Part shown: piece after piece, positions 41,501 through 53,274 of the stretch
Layout: each line of letters begins with the position of its first letter
How positions within the stretch are numbered: the stretch's first letter is position 1
Source of the DNA: Picochlorum sp. 'celeri'
Lineage: Eukaryota; Chlorophyta; Trebouxiophyceae
DNA: 64,000 nucleotides
Reading direction: 5' to 3'
Assembly: GCA_010909725.1 (NCBI GenBank)
Contig: JAACMV010000001.1
Location: 841,533-905,532, forward strand
Translations under genes and position numbers: made by a program
Notes under the pieces: model-generated
Told to the model about the DNA's origin: nothing
Seen by the model: the letters and a program-made list of their open reading frames with translations, nothing else
Database searches by the model: none

Positions 41501-43860
41501 ATATAACGGTGCGCCTCGATTGCATGGAAAAGTGCTACCCTTGGCTCTCCGTGCATGGCATGGAATCTGCTCCCTGCCATGTGCAAATCAAACAGTGCTA
41601 GAGAATCTGCTGCACTGCCCTTCCGGATTTCATCAACGATGTGATTCATTTCAATGCAACCATCTTTATATGGGTTGAATAAATGCTCCCAGAAACCTGA
41701 TAAATCTGGATTGATGGGATCATGCAGATGGATGAGAGCCTCCAATTGGTCTGCCACACAGCCATGTGATGACAATGTGTTCACTCGTTTGCTGATGTGG
41801 ACCATTTCATGAGCAGTTCGAATGACATTCTCCCACGATTCTTTAGTCGAGAGCATATAATCAATGTACTCGCTTTCCATGGAACCGATTTCTTCAGCAT
41901 GAACCAAAGCAGGGTTTTCTGTCAGCTTCTTTCGCCGCATAGCCACAATATGTGCCTGATGTTCTGCGGATTCCTTTAGCAGGAGCCCAACACCTTCCTT
42001 TATTTGCAGTATATCAATCACAGATATGACATCCTCGATGCGCTTCTTCCCAATCTTGGTTTTTGTCTTCTCAAGACACTGTTTCAAATCACAAGAGAAT
42101 TCCTCTGCTGAAAACAAGTCTGGGAACACATCTTTATATTCGTCGCATGACAACATAATACGAACATATTGATCAGCACATTTCCCTGGATTGAAAATTC
42201 GTTTGGCTACTGCGACAATCTGTTGAACTTGAGATTGAAACATTGTTGTGCTACTTTCAGACCCACACTGTGAAAATGCTGCAATACAATCCCTAATTGC
42301 ATGCTCTACAAGGCCACCCTGCACTTTATGCTTTTTGGTATACACTTCGAGTTCTTCTATAAGGCTGGAGAAATCCATCATATCGTTATTCTTCAATTCT
42401 GTCATCGCAACATGGCTGATGGCAAGAGCAAACAACTGTGTCACATATTCTGGCATCTGCAGGTTCCACGCAAGGCATGCACAAGCAATAAATGTTTGAC
42501 GCACTAAACCATGATGTTTTGGAGTCTGAGATGCAAGGTGCATCAGGCATCTTGCCTGCTGAGCCAACTCGTGCGAGGCTTTCACAGCACCACTGTTCAT
42601 ATGCTTCTCAGCCACAATGCAAGATGCTAAAGATCCCCAAAGCATGTCGCAGACCATGTCAATTCTACCCTCATCGCAAGTGCTATCGATCAAATTCTCT
42701 GCACGTCTACGAACAACCCCAGCGAACCAATAAAGTTCTCGAACAGCATCTTTACAATCCGTCCAATGGCTGAGACTCGATGAGCTGCTGTGGACATCTA
42801 TGCCGAGCACCTTTTTCACCAAGCAAATGTAGTGACCACCCGTATTATATACATCCCAGTCCTCGTAAGAAAGCATTCGGCTCATGGCTGCAAGAGCAGC
42901 AACTGCTGCATGAAGAGACCCACTACAAGTTCCACAGATCAACTCGACGCATGATGACAAACGCAGCACTACATCCATCCTATCAAACTCAAAATCGCTC
43001 CAAAATGCTTCATTATTGTCCTGGTCCAGTATACTCACGAGAACTCGCCGAGCACAGGACATGCTCTGCTCAAGCATACTCACACAACCAGATATATCAT
43101 CATCAGTACCGCTGCTTGCCAGTCCTCGCCCATTCAACGTATCAATATCCTCTCGAATCCCACAAATCCCAACATCCATGGCGCGAACCATCAAATCAAG
43201 CCTTTTCGAGTCTCCACAGATATGCTGCGATATCCCAACAACTGCCTTCAATCCTCTCGGCAACGCTGCATGACACACTCCAGCAACACTCAAAATCCCA
43301 CGCTTACAGACATCCAGAGACAAATCTTGCTCATTCTGAGTCAACAGCCCCACTGCCAACTTGTTCATCGACTTGAACAGCGTCATACCATACTGGTCCC
43401 AAACACCTCCTTCATGTCCCGACAATCTCTCCACAGCATCCTCAACGGCTCCCAGAAACTCTTCTGTATGCAGTTTAACAGAATCAATATCTGTATCGAT
43501 GCATTTCGAAAGACCAATACCAGCCAACAGAAGAGACCCAATCACTGCAGACCCATACAGCTCTGACACAACACTCTTTTCCAATCCACAGCAAGCCTTG
43601 TACAGAGCCAGACTGCACAAAACCCCAGACGACGGTTTCTCAATCAACTTGACAACCTTATAACACAGCATAATGTCATCACGAGTCACACGACTCGATC
43701 TGTGCCCAGGTACGATTTGACCAATTTCCTTCAGCACCACCTGGGGATCCAAAACAATCCCATTTTCTGACTGATCTTCAATCTTTGTTGCATCTTGGGC
43801 AGATGAAGCCTTGAAACGAGTGTATTGCAGCAACAATTCTCGCCCTTCTCGCGACACCAT
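38581..43860 (-). CDS. ESP1: Separase (cohesin-cleaving cysteine protease)
   Basis: Exons 43860-41326 and 41256-38581, with a 69-bp intron (GTACGT...TGTGCAG) joined in phase 0; 1,736 residues. The C-terminal clan CD protease domain is clear: the catalytic His in DLFIYCGHGAGEQY (about residue 1605) and the catalytic Cys in SLLMGCSSGRLRW (about 1631), then [25 protein letters not shown]. The long N-terminal part is helical and repeat-like, as in other separases, and poorly conserved. The middle is Ser/Thr-rich and could carry regulatory and self-cleavage sites. It opens sister chromatids at anaphase after APC/C destroys securin; no securin was found in the window. The frame is open upstream to 43902, but the ATG at 43860 is the first one. 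Confidence 0.94.
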
Positions 43861-44373
43861 TGCTGAAATAAATTGTAAATCTCCGCAATCTATACACCAC
43901 AAAGCCTTGCAATAGAAGAAATATTCATTTCTGATATCTGTGCACTCTTATGTAGGGAAATCCGTGCACAGAGATTCTGAGTGCGAAATTGTTGCAACCA
44001 ACTGTCAACGGCGATGCCACGACTCGCGTACTATACCACCTTTTCGCCACCGTCTATCACGTTACTAGGTCAAATAAGTATACATACTAATTTTACTGAC
44101 GGTATTTTACAGCAAGAAGGAATACAAAGCATGGGGGACTTTGGGCCTGAGAGATATTACTGAATGTATCCATTTACGGAACTGAACAGCCTGAATGGTA
44201 TCCCATCTTTGATTCATAGAGATATCGGAGTAAAGATCCTTTCACTGTACAGATTTTCAGTTGAATTTCGTTTCAGGATCTCGCAGGGCGTGGTATGAAT
44301 GGGCTGTGAGTACAAATGTTGCATGCACTTGAGCCTTTTTCAATTTGCAATTCTGTAGCGTAGACGACGCTCG
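43861..44373. other. Divergent promoter region between separase and a WD-repeat gene
   Basis: 513 bp. No gene or strong repeat seen. Confidence 0.5.
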
Positions 44374-45879
44374 ATGCCAGAAGGATTTTCATCAGGTAGT
44401 AAAAATAGATCAGAATCCAAGGGAATATGTCGACATTCGCCGGACGTTGGGATGGCAGTGGAAGAGGGTTCTGGGCAGCTAGAAACTGCTGAGGCCTATT
44501 CTGGGAAGCGACAGAGAATAGCATCACATAGTACTGCATCTCCGCGAGTTGTTGATGCAGATAGTAGTTTGTGTACCAAGGGGTCGAAGAAATTGAAGCA
44601 GGCGAGGATGAATGTTTTGAGGTACCTGGCACGCCCAGATGTGCAGCAGACTGTTCCAGAATTGTCTCAGCTGGTTCAGTGCGATTTAGATGTTGGGGGG
44701 AAGGATATATCTCCTGGTAGTATGCATGGAAATAGAGTAGCGATACAAGGTTTGAGTGGGGGGCAGCAAAGGATTTTTGTGTCTTCTGGGAAGCAGGTGT
44801 TTGTCGTTGACAGTGATGATGTTTTGGGTGGGTCTGAGGCGAACGGGGCGGGAATGCTGAGAAGAGGCAAGGGTGGTGTTTATCTTCCAACAGTAGGATC
44901 TGAGGGGAAACGTGTGGAATGTAAAGCGTTGCCTTCAATGCAGATGCAGTCAGAAATCCAGAGTTTGCATATTTCGGCACCAGAGTCGACTGGAGAGAGC
45001 ACCATGATAAGCACGGATATGTATGGGAGAGCTCTTTGTACTGTGCTTAACGGGGAATGTAATGAAAATGATGTTGGGGTACGTTCCATGTACACGCTTC
45101 AGCCTGAAGATGGTGCGTTAGTGCGGGAAGCAGGATGGACTGGAGGTGTTGTCTCACCGTGCTCTAGAAATATTGTTGCCATAGCAAGGCATTTTCCCAA
45201 AGATGTCACTGTTTTCGATGAGAGTATACCAATGAGAAGGTTTAGTACCTTGTATAATCCCAATGATGTGTTGCTGTTGTCGTCAGATGTCTCTGAGGCG
45301 GAGAAGGGAGATGGAGCACCGCTCTTGGGGGTTGCAGAGGGAAATATTGTCACGATCTGGGATTTACGCATCGGTGGCACTGGTGCTCGGGTGAATAGAC
45401 TCAATACAGGCCCATATGGGGGCCATTTGTACACCATTGCAGCGACAAATCGGGACTGTCCTCTCCTGGGGGCAGCAGGGGAAGATAGAGACGTCTGTGT
45501 TTGGGATCCAAGAATGTGGAAAAAGGTGGACAGATGGACGCATTGCTCCAAATATGAGATAACCTCCTTGCATTTTATGCGATCAAATCCTCGGTATTGT
45601 GTTGTTGGAGGACTTGATTATGAGCTCGCATGTGGTGCTTGGTTTCATAATGTCTCCAAAGCATTTAAGTCAAATGTTCAGAAACAGCAGGCAGCTGCTG
45701 GTAGGGCTGCTGGGCCCGTAACGGAAGTTGGATCGATTGCCGAAACAATGAGACAGAGCCGTGTTTCTGCATCTTTTAGAGGAAATTCCCGATGGATTGG
45801 TGTGGCACAGGCACCAGGAGATGTGGACATGTTTTGTGCAGTGACATCGGATGCAACGCTCTATCTGTCACGTTTCTAA
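44374..45879 (+). CDS. WD-repeat protein, function unknown
   Basis: 501 residues, no intron. The first 75 residues are polar and low-complexity. WD-type blades follow, clearest at NIVTIWDLRIGG, EDRDVCVWDPRMWKKVD and the end region FRGNSRWIG...VTSDATLYLS. A beta-propeller scaffold is inferred; its partners are unknown. The initiator Met could also be internal (MNVLRYLARP), since the N-terminus is unconserved-looking. The 3' end is 5 bp from the sulfite oxidase stop on the other strand. Confidence 0.75.
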   Translation: MPEGFSSGSKNRSESKGICRHSPDVGMAVEEGSGQLETAEAYSGKRQRIASHSTASPRVVDADSSLCTKGSKKLKQARMNVLRYLARPDVQQTVPELSQLVQCDLDVGGKDISPGSMHGNRVAIQGLSGGQQRIFVSSGKQVFVVDSDDVLGGSEANGAGMLRRGKGGVYLPTVGSEGKRVECKALPSMQMQSEIQSLHISAPESTGESTMISTDMYGRALCTVLNGECNENDVGVRSMYTLQPEDGALVREAGWTGGVVSPCSRNIVAIARHFPKDVTVFDESIPMRRFSTLYNPNDVLLLSSDVSEAEKGDGAPLLGVAEGNIVTIWDLRIGGTGARVNRLNTGPYGGHLYTIAATNRDCPLLGAAGEDRDVCVWDPRMWKKVDRWTHCSKYEITSLHFMRSNPRYCVVGGLDYELACGAWFHNVSKAFKSNVQKQQAAAGRAAGPVTEVGSIAETMRQSRVSASFRGNSRWIGVAQAPGDVDMFCAVTSDATLYLSRF

Positions 45880-45884
45880 TCATC

Positions 45885-47668
45885 TTACTCTTTAATATCG
45901 ATACGAATTCTGGGCCACGTATTGCAAACGACCCCTCTCAAGTTCCAAATACCTTCTGCTCGTTCTGGTTGCGTGTTGCAACTCTCGTCTGTAGCCTTGG
46001 CAACAATATCCAATGGGCCAATATGCCCCTTTGGGATTTCCACATCACATTCCCATAGAGTCCAAGCCCAGGCTCTCCCAGATTGTTGGTGCACTTTTTT
46101 GAGGCTCGCATCTTGCCACGTTTTGCCATCATCAGTGGACACATCGACCCGTATGATCCCATTACCTCCTCCACTCCATGCATACCCCTTCACAGTCACG
46201 GTGAGGTCATCATCGCCATCCCTCTCGACACAAAATCCAGGAGCAGGATAGGTAATAGCAGACGTCACTGGCATGCTCTGTATCGCAGGTGACGACGTCC
46301 AATCAACAGTATCCCAGTCCACATTCGGAGAAAAGGTCTTGTAGTCACGTTGCTGCCAAAAGGATTCACTCTCGTGCCTACTTGCTTCAATCTTTTTTAG
46401 CCATTTTACACTACGACATGCAGCAACGCCTGGAACAACCACTCGGAGAGGATACCCATGATCTCTCGTCAATTCTTTTCCGTTCATCTCGTATGCCAGA
46501 AGCACATCCCCCCGAACATCCATGGCCTTTGCTAGTGGAATCGATGCCCCATATGTTGACCCTGTGATATCACCATCGTGCCCATAGAATCGAATGTGCT
46601 CAATGTCTGGATCATTTTCATCGATACCTGCCTCTTTCAAGACATCTCGGAGCAGCACGCCTCCCCACACGGCAGTTCCAATGGCAGCTCCTTGCCACTC
46701 GAGCCCCTTGATTTCCTTTGGCGAGGGAGCTACAAATGACACACATCAAGCACATGAGAAACACGCAAATATACATGTATATACAGTACAATGAAACACG
46801 TACTATCCATCATATCTTTCCTTCGGTTCCCTGTACACTGTATTGTCACAGTAATCGAATGCTTTTTAAAATTGCTCTTCAAGTCATCCAGAGACAGGCT
46901 CAGCCTTTTCAAACCCTCCCCTTCAACCTCAAACGAATACTCTTTCCCATCAATGTCAGGCACAGGCAAATGATTTCTTATAAAAAATAGATCATTTGGA
47001 GTAACGAGGGATTCCCCCAAAAGCTCCATTGGCGTCTCTGAATTCATAGGTGTGGTTGACCGAACCACGAGGGATGGATGTCTATCTGTGGGCTCATTTT
47101 CATATGGATTCCCCACAGCAACCGACCCTCCTCCCTCAAGATTACCCAACCGATATTCTTCCAAAATTGACTGAACTTGCTCGGTATTATGCTGTGCATA
47201 CATTGCCCAGAACGGATCGATCGGACCGCCAGCTGCCAACATCAATCGCGAAGCGCCCCCAGGATGAATGTCAACCCAGTCTGTCACATCATACACACCA
47301 TCTTTGTACGTCACCCATATCCCAGTATCCTTTGTCTTGTGCTTTGCAACCTCTTCCTTTGAAAATGTCGGCATCTCAGGTCTGTGTGCACCAGCTGCCA
47401 CGCCTGGACCTCCACATGACGCAGGTGTCTTGTCAAGGTTTGAATAATACAGTGCTGTGCCAGTCCCAGCAACAAAAGCAGCACCAATCACGCGACCCCA
47501 ACCTGATATTCCTTCATATGAATGTCTTACAACGTCAGAGTATGCTTGCGAGCTACTTAAGGCACGATGGCTGGCTTCACGTATACCGCAGGCTTCTCGG
47601 GTCCATGCGAAACCAACGCAAGCGCGACGCAGACTGCGATATCCCTGCCTAAACCCTGAGAAAACCAT
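45885..47668 (-). CDS. SUOX: Cytochrome b5-type sulfite oxidase, probably mitochondrial
   Basis: Exons 47668-46804 and 46729-45885 (donor GTACGT, acceptor TTGTAG, 74-bp intron), 569 residues. The N-terminus is Arg/Ser/Ala-rich with a hydrophobic stretch (VIGAAFVAGTGTALYY), the bipartite layout of animal SUOX sent to the intermembrane space. A cytochrome b5 domain follows (residues 98-180) with heme ligands His135 in HPGG and His160. The Mo-cofactor domain has QCTGNRR with the molybdenum-ligand Cys278, then GSTYGASIPLAKA, YEMNGKELTRDHGYPLRVVVPG, and a dimerisation domain with VKGYAWSGGGNGIIRVDVS. It ends DIKE, with no peroxisomal tripeptide. It oxidises sulfite to sulfate, probably passing electrons to cytochrome c. 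Confidence 0.95.
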
Positions 47669-47844
47669 TCTTAATATATAAAGAATGTAAATCTTCTACC
47701 CTGAGGAAATAATCCGACAGCACATGAGAATTTTTTTTTTTCAATTGCCACCATGACCATTAATATTGGGTATTGAATGCTTTACATGATCTTGTCAAGA
47801 CGCAGCATGCACAGAAAAAAATGAATAGTAATAGGTTGGTTGAG

Positions 47845-49950
47845 TTAAACAGCTTCTGATGTGTCATCAGAACTTCTCTTGGCATCAGCCAATTCTTCTG
47901 AAGATTCTTTATCCAAACCCTGGCTCTGCTCCCCAGTGCTGAGGCTTCGGTTCACCACTTTGCTGCCAAAGCGTTTGGCATGTCCCTCTTCGTAGAGGTG
48001 TCCGTGGTTTGCAACGGATTTGATTCCCCAGGATGGATAATCTGGATCAATACCCCATGCTTGTAACCTGTTTGCGATTGGTTTGACATCCTTGATCAAT
48101 GCAAAGAAGGAAGCACTGAGGAGGAGGGATCCAACCGAGACACATGCTGGTACCAAGAAAAAGTCCCATGCATATCCATTTCCAATCCAAGTGTAATACA
48201 TGGCACTAGCGAAGCTTCCAGAATCGTATTGCTTTCCTGTGAAATTGTCAATATAGCCACTTGGTGGTTGTGAGCATTCACCATTCACTGCTTCATCTGG
48301 GTTTACCAGAGACAGTCCCCTTGGAGGACAGGTATTGTAGAAATAGTTCACTCCGTAGAGACTCAGACAGAAGACAGAGAAGAGGCCAGAAAAGAGGAAG
48401 GATCCTCCACCAATGTAACGGTGCAAACGCGTGCTAAGCCCCACAAGGACTGGAACAAAGAAACAAATGGAGAGTTGGTTGGTGATCAAGAAGAGCTGAA
48501 TCACAGATACTTGAACATTGTCCAAAGCCAGCCATGCACCAATACCAACTAAGATGGCATTGAGCACGACGACAACGCCTCTTGTCCACCACAAATTCCA
48601 TTGCTTGATGATTGGCTCAAAGTACGAGGTGACTGCTGCAGTCATTCCATTTTGGATGGAATCAACAGCTCCTTCATTCATGACAACGGCCAATACGACC
48701 AAGATGACGCCAATCCAGTTTTGAATACTAGGGTACGCTTTGAATAAGTTTCCAGAGAAATCTGGCTCGTCGAGTTGTTTGACGTACGCAAACTCCCCGC
48801 CCTGAATATCTGGATACTTTCCCTTGTACAACACCTGGAAAAGGTACAAATCAGGCTCTGCTTCCTGAGAAGCATTCACAGTGACTCCATTGTAATTGAC
48901 TTCTGTTGGAGCAGCATATGTGAGTGATGGATTTTCTGCCCATGCTGTCAAGAGACCAGTCAATCCTGCAAAGAACACCATGATGATCACTCCAGCACAT
49001 CCCACCCAAGCACCAATACGGAGATTTCTCTTATCCTGAGATGCCCAAGCTCTCTGCCACATTGCTTCAGAAAACACAGTTGCAGCAAACAATGACAAAG
49101 GCATTGTCAATATAGAAGAATATCCTGCAATTGGACATCCATCTGAGTTTCCAAGTTCGGCAAACGCAGAGCACTGCGGTGTTCCAGAGATGCAAGGGTA
49201 GTAATTGAATGCATCATATGGTTTGCATGGAAGAGCATCGTAACAGTACAGCATGGTCGAATTCTGTCCCGGAACAGCAATATCTTCGCATTGATTCTGA
49301 GGCAGTTCTCCAGGTCTGAATGTTGCTGCCATGTAGATTGCTAGGATGAAGAAGAAGAGGACACTGGCAATACCCTGGATGGTGTCTGTGAAAATGGAGA
49401 CCAACAAACCTCCATAAGCTGTGTATGCAAGTGTCAAAATACCCACCACAATAACCATGGGGTAGGGTGCAGATTTGACAAAGTACTTGAAGATTTTCCC
49501 AATGGTAAAGTACTCTGCCAACAATGCAATACTCATGTTGAACAAGATGACCAAGACAACACATGCCTTTGGAAGCTCTCCATATCTCCACCCACTGAAA
49601 TCGGTCAGAGACATGACATGAGGCAACTGATTTCTAATTGAATCTCCGGCGTAGGCAATCATGAGGAATGGTGATCCAGCAGCCAATGCATAAAACACCA
49701 GACCCATCATTCCAGCATAACTAGCATATCCTGCTGGTGATGTCAAAACCCATGCACCAACAGCTCCAGCATAGAATGACCATCCAATTCTGAACCATTG
49801 AACTTGCCCTCTTGCTGTAATAAATGCTTCTGTATCCCCAATCTTGGAGCGAAGCATGTACCCCTTGACAAAGGCATACACTGCCAGCCCAACAGCTACC
49901 AACACACTAAAGGTATAGGCCAACGCCAAATACCCTTGCGCATCAACCAT
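47845..49950 (-). CDS. Sodium:solute symporter, DUR3 (urea transporter)-like
   Basis: 701 residues, no intron, about 14-15 predicted membrane spans. SSS-family blocks: GQVQWFRIGWSFYAGAVGAW, LTLAYTAYGGLLVSIFTDTIQG and MWQRAWASQDKRNLRIGAW. The layout and motifs recall fungal, plant and algal DUR3 urea/polyamine symporters, though substrate is not certain. Large extracellular loops contain several Cys and N-glycosylation-type Asn. The soluble C-terminus has IDPDYPSWGIKSVANHGHLYEEGHAKRF and a Ser/Glu-rich end. TTACA at 47782-47786 is TGTAA on its strand, 59 bp past the stop. Confidence 0.85.
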   Translation of the reverse strand: MVDAQGYLALAYTFSVLVAVGLAVYAFVKGYMLRSKIGDTEAFITARGQVQWFRIGWSFYAGAVGAWVLTSPAGYASYAGMMGLVFYALAAGSPFLMIAYAGDSIRNQLPHVMSLTDFSGWRYGELPKACVVLVILFNMSIALLAEYFTIGKIFKYFVKSAPYPMVIVVGILTLAYTAYGGLLVSIFTDTIQGIASVLFFFILAIYMAATFRPGELPQNQCEDIAVPGQNSTMLYCYDALPCKPYDAFNYYPCISGTPQCSAFAELGNSDGCPIAGYSSILTMPLSLFAATVFSEAMWQRAWASQDKRNLRIGAWVGCAGVIIMVFFAGLTGLLTAWAENPSLTYAAPTEVNYNGVTVNASQEAEPDLYLFQVLYKGKYPDIQGGEFAYVKQLDEPDFSGNLFKAYPSIQNWIGVILVVLAVVMNEGAVDSIQNGMTAAVTSYFEPIIKQWNLWWTRGVVVVLNAILVGIGAWLALDNVQVSVIQLFLITNQLSICFFVPVLVGLSTRLHRYIGGGSFLFSGLFSVFCLSLYGVNYFYNTCPPRGLSLVNPDEAVNGECSQPPSGYIDNFTGKQYDSGSFASAMYYTWIGNGYAWDFFLVPACVSVGSLLLSASFFALIKDVKPIANRLQAWGIDPDYPSWGIKSVANHGHLYEEGHAKRFGSKVVNRSLSTGEQSQGLDKESSEELADAKRSSDDTSEAV

Positions 49951-50425
49951 GATGTAAATAAATTATATTTTTATTATGAATTAACGGGCTGCAGAGCAAA
50001 ATAAACACGGATCAACGAGGTGTCTCATGTGTCGTCATGCATGAGAGAGATTATCCCGCATTCAAGGATTTCGCAGTTCTCCAGGAATAAACCCATTAAA
50101 ATAATTTTAATGCATATGTGAAATGAATATATCCCTCATAGCAGCCCAAAATACGAACCTTTATGACGCAAATATCAAAATCCGGCTACAAGGCGAATCT
50201 CTAGCAAATTGAAAAAGGATCTTCGCCAGCCTCGATGCTTCCAGTATTGGTACAGATAAATATTTCTATATCTATTAATGGGTGCATGCTGAGGCATTTC
50301 AATCCAATGATCTGAGCAAGGTGCGGCATCCTTGTAATTGTGACAAGTAATTTGACAAATCACCTTGACGTGCAGGGTTTTTAGGGTTTACATTGGCAAT
50401 CAACAAAACACCACCGACGAACAGT
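49951..50425. other. Spacer between the symporter and UDP-xylose synthase
   Basis: 475 bp, AT-rich, no gene seen. TTACA at 50388-50392 is the probable poly(A) signal for UDP-xylose synthase, 34 bp past its stop. Confidence 0.5.
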
Positions 50426-51684
50426 TCATAGACGCTTTTTAAAATCATCAATCATGGGCAGCAGTCCTTCCTTGAGAGGTACCTCTGGTTCCCATCCCAA
50501 CAACTCTTTCGCTTTAGATATATCTGGTCTACGTCTGCTAGGATCATCAGCAGTGTTCTCGACAAACGAAATCTCCACCTCGGGATTGATGACTTCTCTC
50601 ACCATTTTTGCCAATTCAAGCATGGTGAACTCTCCTGGGTTTCCAATATTGAACGGACCAATATGCTCATCATTATCCATGACTGCCACCATCCCACGGA
50701 TCAAATCTTTGACGTATTGGAAAGAACGAGTCTGTTGACCATCACCAAAAATGGTCAGTGGCTCTCCTCTAATTGCCTGGGCTACAAAATTGGACACGAC
50801 ACGCCCATCATCCAGGGCCATTCGTGGACCATATGTATTGAAAATCCTAACAATTCGAACCTCCAATCCGTGCTCTCTGTGATAATCCATTGTGATGCAC
50901 TCTGCTGCCCTCTTACCTTCATCATAACATGAGCGCTCCCCAATAGGATTCACGTTACCCCAATACTCTTCAGTCTGAGGATGCTCCAAGGGGTCACCAT
51001 ACACTTCTGATGTTGAACTCAACAGAAATCGACCCTTACAACGCTTTGCAAGCCCAAGCATATTGATTGTTCCCAGGAATCCAGTCTTCATGGTCTTGAT
51101 GGGATTATACTTGTAGTGCACAGGAGACGCAGGACAGGCCAAATGATACACCTGATCAATCTCAAGAAGTATTGGCTCCACAACATCATGCCTGATGAGC
51201 TCGAAATTCGAGAATGGGAGCAAGTGTGCAACATTGTCCTTGCTACCAGTGAAAAAGTTGTCCAGGCAAATAACCTGCGTGACTCATACTCTCATCAGTT
51301 ACACAATGAATGATGCGACTATACCCAAAGATACGTACATGATCCCCTCGTTTCACAAGATACTCGCATAAATGGCTTCCAACAAACCCAGCTCCACCAG
51401 TCACCAAGACTCTGTTCCTTTCCATCCTTGGCTTTGCTTTGATAGCTGGCCTGTCTCCATCCAAAGACGCTGCATCGCTCTACAAAGGAATCACAGATAG
51501 AAGATGAAGCTTTCTATGGGAATATCAGCGATGGCAACGACAAGGGCACGTTTTGGAATCATCCCAAGAGAACTGACAGATTTCCCGCTTGACCTCTTCT
51601 TTTCCTTCTGATATCACTATAAAGAGTACAAAATCGCACCTTTCTCTTGCTCAGACCTGCCGGTGCTGCTCCATTTTCAGACAT
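50426..51684 (-). CDS. UXS: UDP-glucuronate decarboxylase (UDP-xylose synthase), soluble form
   Basis: Exons 51684-51640 (15 codons), 51479-51339 and 51274-50426; 344 residues, the usual length of the cytosolic plant isoforms. Donors GTGCGA and GTACGT; acceptors TTGTAG and ACGCAG. It is an SDR-fold enzyme with the NAD motif [10 protein letters not shown] (from residue 43), DNFFTGSK, the YDEGK catalytic Tyr-Lys pair, [10 protein letters not shown] and [12 protein letters not shown]. It converts UDP-glucuronate to UDP-xylose for wall polysaccharides and glycans. No transmembrane anchor is seen, unlike Golgi isoforms. It fits the wall theme of GH16, expansins and PC-esterase. Confidence 0.96.
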
Positions 51685-51780
51685 GACGTTTTTCTTTGAT
51701 TGATGTCACGTGAGAATTGATCACGGATACCCCGATGGAATTCAGAAATTAAATTTTTATTGAAGAAAAGAACAAAGAAA

Positions 51781-53274
51781 TCAACGGTATATGTGGATGC
51801 GGCCACTGGCTGTTCCAGATGCAACAACAGACATGGACGGATGGACGCAATTTCTTGCTGCAATTGCAGTCATGTACTCACTTTGGAGCTGATGCTGCAG
51901 CGAACCATCATGCGCATTGAATATATCCACATGTCGCTTCATACTGCCCACCAGAATGGATTGCGAATCGGGGGCCCACACGGCTCGGAGAGGCAGGACC
52001 CACCTGCCTGTTTGATTATCATGCCGAATGGATATGGTGTCCTTGTCAACCATGCCTTTTTTGGCATCCCATATTCGAATGGTATTGTCAAAGGACGTCG
52101 TTACTATTCGTTGACTTCCATCAGGAGAAAAGTAGGCGCTCTGACAGGTTTGTCTGTGAGATCCTTCGCACACTGGTTTTGTCTTTTTGGGAGATCCAAA
52201 TTTCCTCAAGTCCCACACAGCTACAGTCGAGTCGGTGCTCGATGTCACCATCAAATGGGCGGCACGCGGGTCCATATGGACTGTATTGACTTTTCTGTTG
52301 TGTATTACTACAGGAGCTGTGTCAATCCGCTTCTTCTTCTGCCTCGTGTCGATTCGATCCAGGCATCCTTGGTTGTCCCCAAGGCAAAGGACACACGAGT
52401 CTCCTCCTGCTGCTGGGGATAGAGCCATGGATGAGTACTCCATATCTTCATCTCCCCATTCATATATGAAACATTTCTTTTCAGCATCTAATTTTCTGAC
52501 GCTTCCATCGTACGATGACGTGAACAAGCTGGCCATGCTGGTGCTACTCCAGGCCAGTCCACTCACATACTGAGAATGAGGGGTGCACTGCACCACCCCA
52601 TCAAAGCCCTCTCCTTCCTCGTCCACTTTCCAAATACCAACATTACCTCTTTTATCAGCTGCCGCGAGTATCAGCTCTGTAGGACACGGCATAAATGCGA
52701 GATGCGTGCAGGCACTCTTTGTCACTTTGGCAACATCATCCTCATTGAGTGACAACTCTGACAGGTTGCTCTTTGGCGACCCCCGTCCAGGACACACTCG
52801 TCCACATCGATCCAGAGTTTCCAAAATACTATCATCATCCTGCTTCTCTGCATTGTCGCTCTCAAATGGCAAATCTTCTTTTGAATGCCGCTCAGCAGGC
52901 TGGCTGGCATCCACAGATACTCCTCCATCCAATTGCCGCTTCTCAGCTCCAGACGACGTACCCACCACCACAGATCCCTTTGACTCCGCCACAATCTCAG
53001 CTCCATCCGCAGGAGCCCCTTGGAGTCTCGACGACCGTCTCCGAGGCAACACCTCTTGTGTCTTTGCCCTCTTCGCCTCGAGTCCCTTGCGCTGCACAGG
53101 CCTCTTCTGCGCCTTTTGCTCTGCCACAACAGGCATCATATTCTCCAGATTAAGCAGTTTCATCCTCTCTTTATTCTGACGAATCCTCTCCATACGCTCT
53201 CTTTCAAAATGTGTGAGCGATTCTTTGGTAGGATTCCCTCCAGAGGAATTTGATACGCCAGGCGGAGGTCCCAT
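51781..53274 (-). CDS. WDR76: WDR76/CMR1-type WD-repeat protein
   Basis: 497 residues, no intron. The N-terminus carries the family signature: a charged helix FERERMERIRQNKERM, then RRRSSRLQG. A seven-bladed propeller occupies the C-terminal 330 residues, with blocks HLAFMPCPTELILAAADKRG, RAAHLMVTSSTDSTVAVWD and QRIVTTSFDNTIRIWD. The yeast counterpart Cmr1 binds DNA and nucleosomes and marks replication stress or protein-quality sites; the family is related to DDB2. Nuclear localisation is suggested by the basic patches. Confidence 0.88.
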   Translation of the reverse strand: MGPPPGVSNSSGGNPTKESLTHFERERMERIRQNKERMKLLNLENMMPVVAEQKAQKRPVQRKGLEAKRAKTQEVLPRRRSSRLQGAPADGAEIVAESKGSVVVGTSSGAEKRQLDGGVSVDASQPAERHSKEDLPFESDNAEKQDDDSILETLDRCGRVCPGRGSPKSNLSELSLNEDDVAKVTKSACTHLAFMPCPTELILAAADKRGNVGIWKVDEEGEGFDGVVQCTPHSQYVSGLAWSSTSMASLFTSSYDGSVRKLDAEKKCFIYEWGDEDMEYSSMALSPAAGGDSCVLCLGDNQGCLDRIDTRQKKKRIDTAPVVIHNRKVNTVHMDPRAAHLMVTSSTDSTVAVWDLRKFGSPKKTKPVCEGSHRQTCQSAYFSPDGSQRIVTTSFDNTIRIWDAKKGMVDKDTISIRHDNQTGRWVLPLRAVWAPDSQSILVGSMKRHVDIFNAHDGSLQHQLQSEYMTAIAARNCVHPSMSVVASGTASGRIHIYR

